From the NCBI GenBank assembly GCA_964429855.1, contig CAYSDM010000023.1, forward strand, positions 1 through 64,000: a stretch of 64,000 nt of DNA. The letters run 5' to 3'. Positions 57,935 through 64,000 of the stretch are shown one piece after another. Source of the stretch: CALLMM01 sp964429855. GTDB lineage: Bacteria > Armatimonadota > Chthonomonadetes > Chthonomonadales > CAJBBX01. The notes below the pieces were generated by a model. The model made no database searches, was not told the DNA's origin, and worked only from the letters and a program-made list of their open reading frames with translations. Position numbers and translations under genes: made by a program. Position 1 is the first letter of the stretch. Every line of letters starts with the position of its first letter.

Positions 57935-58238
57935 GTCTGCACCTCTCTCATTGCGGGGATAGTGGCGAACTATTCGACGCCCAGTCCCATTTTCCTTTCC
58001 TGTACCGTAACAAACCGGAACAGCCTGCGGGGTATAACAGCTTCGTCTCACAGAGGGAGATGTATGGGAAGATGAAGAAAACACGTACAGGATCAGCGGA
58101 TCCTGTTATGATCCTGGAAATTGAACGGAAGCATTAGGAAGACAGCCGACACGCTGCAAGATCCGCTTCTGGACAGGAAGCGGATGATGGGCGGTATCTG
58201 CTGAGGGACGTGGGATCGTCCTAGAAGAGGGGCCGGTT
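57935..58238. other. Upstream region of the RAYT gene (304 bp)
   Basis: Gene-free gap between divergent genes. It holds one 9-bp hairpin, ATCCGCTTC/GAAGCGGAT (58161-58169 with 58177-58185), about 55 bp before the transposase start, which is where REP-like recognition hairpins often lie. I see no CDS. Confidence 0.5.
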
Positions 58239-58829
58239 ATGAAATACAACTCTGAACGTTACCATCGCCGCAGCATCCGTCTGAAAGGGTACGACTACTC
58301 CCAGCCCGGAGCGTATTTCGTCACCATCTGTACGCAGGATCGTGAATGTCTGTTTGGCGAGGTCGTAGATGGTGCAATCCGATTGAACAAAGCAGGGGAG
58401 ATCGTTTGGCAGACCTGGCATGACCTGCCTGATCACATCGTTAACATCGTCCTGGATACGTTCGTAGTGATGCCTAACCACGTGCATGGGATTATCATCA
58501 TTACCGACGGGCAAACCCCGGCGACAGATTCGGATTCGGCATCGGTAGATGGCGTAGGGGCGGATGGCGTAGGGGCGGATGGCGTAGGGGCGGGTTCAGA
58601 ACCCGCCCCTACCAGACGATACGGTCTGCCTGAAATCATCCGTCAATTCAAAACGTTTTCTGCACGACGTATAAACGAAATCCGCAATATGCAGGGCGTG
58701 GCAGTCTGGCAACGCAACTACTACGAACACATCATCCGCGATGAGCAATCCTTAAACCGCATTCGGGAATATATTCTGAGCAACCCGTCACGGTGGACGA
58801 TGGATCGGGAAAATCCCAAAAAGGCATGA
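58239..58829 (+). CDS. REP-associated tyrosine transposase (RAYT, Y1/HUH family)
   Basis: A 196-residue single-strand transposase of the IS200/IS605-related RAYT group. The N-terminus RRSIRLKGYDYSQPGAYFVTICT is the family start, MPNHVHGII supplies the HUH-type His81/His83, and WQRNYYEHIIRDEQSL carries the catalytic Tyr161 or Tyr162. RAYTs nick and mobilise REP hairpins. Between the two motifs lies an insert of about 30 residues made of Gly-Val-Gly-Ala-Asp repeats encoded by 15-bp units and a 14-bp palindrome, absent from most relatives. It is presumably in a loop and tolerated. No TIRs are expected for this group. Confidence 0.92.
   Translation: MKYNSERYHRRSIRLKGYDYSQPGAYFVTICTQDRECLFGEVVDGAIRLNKAGEIVWQTWHDLPDHIVNIVLDTFVVMPNHVHGIIIITDGQTPATDSDSASVDGVGADGVGADGVGAGSEPAPTRRYGLPEIIRQFKTFSARRINEIRNMQGVAVWQRNYYEHIIRDEQSLNRIREYILSNPSRWTMDRENPKKA
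58548..58612 (+). repeat. 15-bp tandem repeat ending in a perfect 14-bp palindrome inside the RAYT gene
   Basis: Three units of GATGGCGTAGGGGCG (58548-58592) run into GTAGGGGCGGGTTC (58584-58597), whose exact reverse complement follows after one base (58599-58612). GTAGGGGCGGGTT is a sequence often seen as dispersed palindromes in bacteria, so the transposase gene seems to have absorbed a REP-like unit in frame. Confidence 0.85.
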
Positions 58830-58864
58830 TCGAATACGGCATTGGCAGGGACGGGAGGGGGTTC

Positions 58865-59680
58865 TCACGCCCCAGGGGGCAAATTCGGCGCGATCGGCTG
58901 AAGAATTTTCCGCCGTTCGGGAGTCAGCCGATCCAGCAACGCCTGCGAATACGTGTAGCCGTAGCGGGTCGCCGCCCAGCTAACCCCGTACCGGTAGATC
59001 ACGACTCGCCGCTCCCCCTCCGCGCTGGTGCGGCTGCTGCCCCCGTGCATCATTCCGTCCACAAACAACAGAGCATCCCCGGCTTTCATGTAGACCGGGA
59101 TCGCGCCCGGCAGGTCATCCATCCGATCCCCTTTCCCGTAGTCTCCCGCCAGCGGATGCGGGAAGTTGGACTTGTGGCTGCCCGGAACCACCATCGTCGG
59201 ACCGTCGCCGGGTTTGATGTCGGTGAGAGCCAGCAGAATGTTGCACTGCCCGCAGCGGAAGACGCCATGTTCATACATATATCTTCCCCGCAGCGCACCG
59301 CGATAGCCGCCGGAATGTACCGGATGATGTCCTCCTGAGCGCCGAATAGAGGCGATGCACTCGTCTATGAACAGCCCTTCGACATAGGACTGCTCCTCGC
59401 CGCAGTAGTGCCGCACATAGCTGATCCAGGAGGGATGATCTATCAGCCGCTCGAACGGCTCTCCCGCTTCCACGCAGTTGTGCAGTTCAAAACCGGTGTC
59501 GCCGGTGTAGTCGCGACGCTGGCAGTTGCCCCACCATTCGCCGTATTTCAGCGGAGGAAACCCGTCAAAGGAGCGGTTCAGATCGGCAAGCAGTTCCGGC
59601 TCCAGCGCGTTTTCCAGCAGTAGATAGCCGCGCAGATCGAAAAGAAAGTCGTCCAGGGGCGACGGTTGTCGAAGGTCCAT
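58865..59680 (-). CDS. Phytanoyl-CoA dioxygenase family protein with HxG motif
   Basis: A 271-residue PhyH-superfamily protein, last in a three-gene operon. Recognisable parts are LTDIKPGDGPTMVVPGSHKSN (152-172), the distal His212 (MMHGG) and Arg224/225 (ERRVVIYRY). The proximal metal motif reads His122-Ser123-Gly124 (PVHSGGYRG), not HxD. This HxG variant resembles Fe/2-oxoglutarate halogenases, though many uncharacterised PhyH homologues share it. The protein is encoded 33 bp after a deacetylase-like gene and in the same run as a Gfo/Idh dehydrogenase, suggesting work on a sugar derivative. Confidence 0.85.
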   Translation of the reverse strand: MDLRQPSPLDDFLFDLRGYLLLENALEPELLADLNRSFDGFPPLKYGEWWGNCQRRDYTGDTGFELHNCVEAGEPFERLIDHPSWISYVRHYCGEEQSYVEGLFIDECIASIRRSGGHHPVHSGGYRGALRGRYMYEHGVFRCGQCNILLALTDIKPGDGPTMVVPGSHKSNFPHPLAGDYGKGDRMDDLPGAIPVYMKAGDALLFVDGMMHGGSSRTSAEGERRVVIYRYGVSWAATRYGYTYSQALLDRLTPERRKILQPIAPNLPPGA

Positions 59681-59713
59681 AGGTCTATGGGTCTCCAGAA
59701 GTGATGTATGCGG

Positions 59714-61438
59714 CTATCCCCACAGCGCGCTCAGGCTGTTTCGCCCCGGCGGGATGGTCAGCGACAGATAGCTTCGATGATGAACGCGGCGGGGCAAGCC
59801 GGGCGTCTCCTCTCCGTTCCAGTATACACCCAGAAGCCGCTCTCCGCCCCACTGTCGCGGAATCATCAGGCGCAGGTCTGCGCTCTCCTGCGGAGCCTGA
59901 ACCTCCCAGCGCCAGATGTTTCCCTCCTTTACTCCCGCTCCCGCCGACACCGACAGACGCCGCTCCCAGAAAGCCGCCCAGGTCTCCAACGCCATGCGCG
60001 GGATATTCAACGCGCCGGCAGCGCTGAACACCTCCTCCCAGAACAGTCGGCTGTAGGTCGCGAACGATACCGGGTGCGTGTTGATGCAGAGCAGGCTATG
60101 ATACTCCTCCGCATTGATAAAGAGCAGGTCGGAGAGAAGACTGACCGCCTCTTCGGTCTCCAGATTGAGCGAGAAGGGAAATCCGCCCGCTCGCAGCGTT
60201 GTCTCGTCACTGAACTGCGCGGGCTGCTCAAAGATATCCAGCACGGTTCCGTCCAGATCCACCAGCGGACAAGGAAGCCCGGCTCCGGTCATATAGCTGC
60301 GGGTATTCGGGGGGCAGGTAAAGTAGTTGCTGTCCCAGGTAAAACCGGCTTCGCGCATCCATCGCCCTCCCTGCACCCATCCCACCCAGGGAATCGCATG
60401 GTTGCGAACGCTGCAGCCAGGCTCGATGCCATACTTCTCTGCAAATGCCTCCCGATGCCGCTGCACGGTCGGCTGCCAGTTCCACTCCAGCGGAACGCTC
60501 AGGTCGGGATGAATCGAGAAGGTGTGTCCTTCCGCCGCCCACTGCTCCCGAAGCTCCGGCGTCACAATCGTCTTCTCCACCAGATAGAAGGTGATCCCCA
60601 CGCGATGATGCCGCGCCGTCTGAAGCAGCGTCTCGAACTGCTCCCGCGACGACCAGTCGTCATCGCTGGAGACGATCAGCGCGGTATCGGCGTTACTGGG
60701 GAAGTACCAGAGCCAGGGCAGGGGAGCCGCCTCCGCCGATGTGTCGGTCAGAAGATGGCGCAGAAGGTGGCACTGCAGGTCTGCCTGCGGGATGTCTGCC
60801 AGCCTCATATCCAGATGCCCGACAAACATATCGGCGGCGCGCCAGCCGGGGGCAACCTCATTGGCGTGCATCGAAAGTCGGCGCGGGTCTCCCTGCCGCA
60901 TCAGCGCCACGCTCTGCGGCAGATCGTAGAGAAAGAGGATCGCCTGTCCCCTGCCCCGCCGCAGACGGATCGCCGCCGCCTGTCCGGTGGGCAGATGATC
61001 CGGCGCTGCGTCCCGCTCCTCCAGAATCGTTTCGGCATCCGAAGGCGGCTGATACCGGCTGAGCGGTCCGTGAAACTGCATCGGCTGCTCGCGAAAACCC
61101 GGAACCAGCGCGCCCAGATAGCCGCCCAGAGTCGTCCGGTAGGTCGGCGTCAATCCAAAAACGGCGGCAAGTTCCGGCGAAGGCAGGAAGGCGACCAGCA
61201 GGCAGCCATTCAGCACCGCCTCGTATAACGCCTGCGCCTGCTCGCGACCCAGCGGCGTACTGGCGACCACCATTCGATCCGGCGGATCCCAGGAGCCGTC
61301 AGCGGGAATAGCGCGGGGGTGGAGGATGGCCGGTCTTCCAAGCCCCTCCATCCGCAGCAGTTCCGCCGTATACAGCCCGAAGTTGAAGGCACGCCGTTCA
61401 TCGTCTGCAATCAATAGAAGGTCGGAGGCTCTCTCCAT
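59714..61438 (-). CDS. Unknown protein with polysaccharide-deacetylase-like and amidotransferase-like regions
   Basis: 574 residues, cytoplasmic, no signal. The N-terminal 200 (MERASDLLLIADDERRAFNF, then GRGQAILFLYDLPQS) has the feel of a ThuA/GATase1 flavodoxin-like fold. The middle (about 245-460) resembles the NodB deacetylase barrel: ALIVSSDDDWSSREQFE (Asp pair), TFYLVEKTI, and FSIHPDLS with a His. The NodB His pair is only partly conserved, so activity is unsure. A small C-terminal beta domain (about 500-574) follows. It may process a sugar or act as a binding protein. It is in an operon with a Gfo/Idh enzyme (14-bp gap upstream) and a PhyH protein. Confidence 0.6.
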   Translation of the reverse strand: MERASDLLLIADDERRAFNFGLYTAELLRMEGLGRPAILHPRAIPADGSWDPPDRMVVASTPLGREQAQALYEAVLNGCLLVAFLPSPELAAVFGLTPTYRTTLGGYLGALVPGFREQPMQFHGPLSRYQPPSDAETILEERDAAPDHLPTGQAAAIRLRRGRGQAILFLYDLPQSVALMRQGDPRRLSMHANEVAPGWRAADMFVGHLDMRLADIPQADLQCHLLRHLLTDTSAEAAPLPWLWYFPSNADTALIVSSDDDWSSREQFETLLQTARHHRVGITFYLVEKTIVTPELREQWAAEGHTFSIHPDLSVPLEWNWQPTVQRHREAFAEKYGIEPGCSVRNHAIPWVGWVQGGRWMREAGFTWDSNYFTCPPNTRSYMTGAGLPCPLVDLDGTVLDIFEQPAQFSDETTLRAGGFPFSLNLETEEAVSLLSDLLFINAEEYHSLLCINTHPVSFATYSRLFWEEVFSAAGALNIPRMALETWAAFWERRLSVSAGAGVKEGNIWRWEVQAPQESADLRLMIPRQWGGERLLGVYWNGEETPGLPRRVHHRSYLSLTIPPGRNSLSALWG

Positions 61439-61452
61439 AACCGTCTCCTGCT

Positions 61453-62520
61453 TCAGAACAACGGAATCGGGATCGGCTTCCCGGCGCGCATAGACTCAAA
61501 CGCGCAGATCGCCGGGGCGATCGAGCGCGCCGCCTCCACCGGACCGATTGCCGGGTCCCGTCCCTCGCCAATCGCGGCGAGAAACTCCTTCAACATAAAA
61601 TACTCGCTGGTCCCATGCCCGGCATTCGCCTCCACGCCGGGATGGCTCCAGTAGGGATTTCCCGTTGGGGTCATCCCCCGCATATCCGGAGACTGATCGG
61701 TATAGTAGAAGGTGTCGTCCTGATTCACCCGCCCGCCCTCAAACGTTCCCCGGTCGCCGTAGAGCGAAAAGTAGAGCGCGTAGGGACGAATCATCGCGTA
61801 GGAGACGGTCACCTTATACGCCGCGCCGCTCTTCCCCCGTAATAGACAGACAGCGGTCGAAGGTTCCGGGTGACCGGGCACGGACTGCCCGACCCCGTAG
61901 GCGAAGACCTCCACGAACCGCTCCTCGCCCGCCAGCCAGCGCAGGGTGTCAAAGGCGTGCGGACCGCCGCCCAGCAGAGTGGTCTGCGGGCGCGCCGGGT
62001 CCCAGCGCCAGTGCGGAGCGCCGTCCGGCTCCACCGTATGCCAGCCATCCCGCAGCAGATTGTGCAGATACTCCGCCTCTCCATAGAAGACCTGTCCCCA
62101 GCAGCCCTCTTCCCCCATCCGCTTCGCCGCTTCCAACGCCGGAAACCAGCGCGCCTCGTTGCCCATCATATAGCGCGCGTCGGTGCGCGCAGAGGTCTCG
62201 ATAATCTGCTCCAGCTCCGTCAGCGCATAGGCGGCGGGTATCTCGGAGAGGACATGCTTCCCGGCTTCCAGCGCCTCTATCGCCTGCCCTGCATGTTCGT
62301 GGTCGGGAGTCGCAATCATCACGGCATTCACATCCTCCCGCGCCAGCATCTCCTTATAGTCTGCGCAGACCGTCGGAATGCGATATGCCTGCGCCAGCCG
62401 CTGCGCCCGCTCCCGGCGCAGGTCGCAGACCGCCGTCACGCGCATCTCATCCGCCAGAGCCACCGCGCAGGCAGCCGCAAAGCTCCCTCGTCCACATCCC
62501 AGAATGCCAAAACGCAGCAT
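61453..62520 (-). CDS. Gfo/Idh/MocA-family oxidoreductase
   Basis: A 355-residue cytoplasmic NAD(P)-dependent oxidoreductase, first gene of a three-gene operon. The Rossmann motif is FGILGCGRGSFAAA (4-17). The catalytic EKP motif reads SEIPAAY (Lys lost: EIP), so the usual proton-relay lysine is missing and the enzyme may be non-catalytic or use another residue. GGGPHAFDTLRWLA replaces the WGxHxxD block. It acts, if at all, on a sugar or inositol. Co-occurrence with PhyH and a deacetylase-like protein is reminiscent of small sugar-modification clusters. Confidence 0.85.
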   Translation of the reverse strand: MLRFGILGCGRGSFAAACAVALADEMRVTAVCDLRRERAQRLAQAYRIPTVCADYKEMLAREDVNAVMIATPDHEHAGQAIEALEAGKHVLSEIPAAYALTELEQIIETSARTDARYMMGNEARWFPALEAAKRMGEEGCWGQVFYGEAEYLHNLLRDGWHTVEPDGAPHWRWDPARPQTTLLGGGPHAFDTLRWLAGEERFVEVFAYGVGQSVPGHPEPSTAVCLLRGKSGAAYKVTVSYAMIRPYALYFSLYGDRGTFEGGRVNQDDTFYYTDQSPDMRGMTPTGNPYWSHPGVEANAGHGTSEYFMLKEFLAAIGEGRDPAIGPVEAARSIAPAICAFESMRAGKPIPIPLF

Positions 62521-62818
62521 GTTAGAACTTCCTCTTCTCCCTATCTCTGTTGCTCTCTCAATTCGCGTACATGGCGCTCAAATCCTGTATCTGAGGACAA
62601 GCCGGAGGCTGAAACCGATTGCTCACGCAAGACAAGGTACGCAATAGACGAGACCGTTAAGAGATAAGCCTCAATCTGAACGGACGACGGCGCGAATTTA
62701 AGATATGGTATCTGAAGGCTGCCCCTGTCGCTGCCAATAATCTCGAAAAGACCTGTTTGCAGCGCCTAAAGGCGGATAGATTCCGGTTTATAGGTACTGA
62801 TTTACGGAGGACCTCACC
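62521..62818. other. Intergenic region before the GspE/PilB gene
   Basis: 298 bp between divergent genes. I looked for a c-di-GMP (GEMM) or other riboswitch, since such elements control pilus/secretion genes elsewhere, but found only fragments such as CACGCAA and GCCGGAGGC that do not fit the consensus order. A small GCGCC-TAAA-GGCG hairpin is present near 62761-62773. No gene is seen. Confidence 0.5.
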
Positions 62819-64000
62819 ATGCCCCCGTCGGGGAACAGAAAGCTGCTCGGGCAGCTTTTAATTGAACGGCGGATCATAACGGAAGAGCAGTTGCAGCAGG
62901 CGCTGGAACAGAAGCAGCAAACCGGTCGGCTTCTCGGAGAGGTGCTGGTAGACCTGGGATTTGTCAGCAGCGATCAACTGGGACAGATTCTCCGGGATAT
63001 GGTCGGGGCGGACTATGTAGACCTCTCCACAACCGAGATCGCTCCGCAGGCGCTTGCGCTGCTGCCGCAGGATCTCCTCCGACAACATCATATCCTGCCC
63101 TATCGCCTGGACGGCAATCGGCTCTATGTCGCGATGCGCGACCCGCTGGACATCAAGACGATTGACCGGATCAACCTGATGACCGGTTGCGACGTCTGCC
63201 CGATGTTCTCCCCGATGCCGGAGCTTCAAAAAGCCTTTCAGCGGCTCTTCACCCTCAATAACGCCGTCCGCGGCGTGCTTCTGGAGATGGAGGAGGAGTA
63301 CCAGGAAGAGTATGCCGATGAGAGCGAACTCTCGGTCATTCAGTTGGAAAGGCTGGCAGAGGACGCTCCCATCATCCGGCTGGTCAATATGGTGATCAAT
63401 GAGGCGATCACCGCCAGAGCCAGCGACATCCATATCGAACCCCGCGAGCAGATCGTCCGCATTCGCTATCGTATAGACGGCGTTCTGTACGATCAGATGG
63501 AGTTTCCCCGCAACTACCATGCCGCCATCATCTCGCGCCTGAAGATCATGTCCCATCTGGATATCGCTGAACGCCGCCGCCCGCAGGACGGACGCATCGC
63601 CTTTTCGGAGGGAGGAGACCGGGAATACGACCTGCGCCTCAGCCTGATCCCCATGCTGTTCGGAGAGAAGGCGGTAATGCGTATTCTGGACAAGAAGGGG
63701 ATGATGATCCCGCTGGACCAACTGGGGCTATACCCGGAACAGCTTCAAGCCTTTCAGCCGATGATACGCACCCCCCACGGGATCATCCTGATTACCGGAC
63801 CGACCGGCTCCGGCAAATCCACCACCCTCTACGCCGTGCTGAACGCCATAGACGACGGGCAGCGCAATATCAGCACCATCGAAGACCCGATTGAGTATCA
63901 ACTGGACGGCATCAACCAGTCGCAGGTCAACTCAAAGATCGGCTACACCTTTGCGGAGGGACTGCGCTCCTTCATGCGGCAGGATCCCGATGTGATCATG
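62819..64000 (+). CDS. GspE/PilB-type secretion/pilus ATPase, 5' part (runs off the window)
   Basis: The first 394 codons of a type II secretion/type IV pilus assembly ATPase, open to the right edge. The N-terminal MshEN-like domain (about 1-150; LGQLLIERRIITEEQLQQAL, GEVLVDLGFVSSDQLGQIL) is typical of PilB/GspE, and it can bind c-di-GMP in MshE relatives. DAPIIRLVNMVINEAI leads into the Asp box ASDIHIEP (201-208). Walker A GPTGSGKS covers 327-334, then STIEDPIEY. The ATPase powers pseudopilus or pilus extension from the cytoplasm. GGAGG lies 8 nt before ATG 62819. Whether it is PilB or GspE cannot be decided without its partners. Confidence 0.93.
   Translation, partial: MPPSGNRKLLGQLLIERRIITEEQLQQALEQKQQTGRLLGEVLVDLGFVSSDQLGQILRDMVGADYVDLSTTEIAPQALALLPQDLLRQHHILPYRLDGNRLYVAMRDPLDIKTIDRINLMTGCDVCPMFSPMPELQKAFQRLFTLNNAVRGVLLEMEEEYQEEYADESELSVIQLERLAEDAPIIRLVNMVINEAITARASDIHIEPREQIVRIRYRIDGVLYDQMEFPRNYHAAIISRLKIMSHLDIAERRRPQDGRIAFSEGGDREYDLRLSLIPMLFGEKAVMRILDKKGMMIPLDQLGLYPEQLQAFQPMIRTPHGIILITGPTGSGKSTTLYAVLNAIDDGQRNISTIEDPIEYQLDGINQSQVNSKIGYTFAEGLRSFMRQDPDVIM

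Noticed and set aside
62521..62818. Possible c-di-GMP riboswitch before the GspE/PilB gene
   Set aside because: Only fragments of the consensus occur and they are in the wrong order.
62858..63721. 287-residue minus-strand frame at the right edge
   Set aside because: It is antisense to the GspE/PilB gene, whose Walker A and Asp-box motifs are certain on the plus strand.

Overview
The window is about 60% GC, densely coded bacterial chromosome. It holds about 47 protein genes, one tRNA and no rRNA, and no prophage structural genes are visible. The mix suggests a Gram-negative-type, saccharolytic, poorly studied lineage. Armatimonadota is my best guess, with Planctomycetota-like lineages as the alternative. 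This is inferred from several Gfo/Idh/MocA oxidoreductases, three PhyH-type dioxygenases, a GH29 fucosidase, a PF12708 beta-helix protein, Tat-exported oxidoreductases and a GspE/PilB ATPase. Both ends cut genes: a dihydroorotate-dehydrogenase-like protein at the left and a GspE/PilB-type ATPase at the right.

Layout. 0-10 kb: a PhyH-like enzyme, a HAD hydrolase facing a glycerol-1-phosphate-dehydrogenase-like gene, an ECF sigma factor translationally coupled to an unknown acidic protein, a ferredoxin-reductase-like flavoprotein, a DUF2089/DUF4097 envelope-stress-like pair, a fasciclin protein and a secreted TIM-barrel protein. 10-19 kb: radA, an E2 acyltransferase operon with a PhyH dioxygenase and a LURP-one-like protein, a Tat-exported Gfo/Idh enzyme, a DinB-like protein and a Tat-exported amidase. 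19-26.5 kb: a NucA-like nuclease beside its NuiA-like inhibitor, a frameshifted acyl-CoA-dehydrogenase-like gene, an EEP phosphatase/nuclease, a GH29 fucosidase, argS, and a CBS-DUF1385 membrane protein. 26.5-39 kb: rpmB, a lipoprotein, a very large hybrid histidine kinase, a creatininase-like enzyme, a ChaN/DUF2252 pair and a short AddA-like helicase. 39-43 kb: a ferritin-like protein, larE, larB and a Gfo/Idh gene. 43-47 kb: a two-gene cassette of a LysM/peptidoglycan-binding protein and a 932-residue protein ending in a lysozyme/transglycosylase-like domain. 47-55 kb: a secreted glycoside hydrolase with a MalG-type permease, an inositol-monophosphatase-like gene, tRNA-Asp, a beta-helix protein and a two-component system. 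55-64 kb: a DUF485/acetate-symporter pair, a REP-type (RAYT) transposase, a PhyH/deacetylase-like/Gfo operon and the start of a GspE/PilB gene.

Three copies of one short MITE-like element lie at 1.1, 40.5 and 53.5 kb. They share their ends, carry imperfect terminal inverted repeats, and are flanked by 4-bp CYAG direct repeats. Two of them sit exactly on the stop codon of the preceding gene, and one appears to supply the ribosome binding site of the next gene.

The strongest candidates for something undescribed are the LysM/lysozyme-like cassette (43.4-46.8 kb), the CYAG-flanked element family, and two PhyH-family proteins whose iron-binding HxD motif reads HxG, as in Fe/2-oxoglutarate halogenases.
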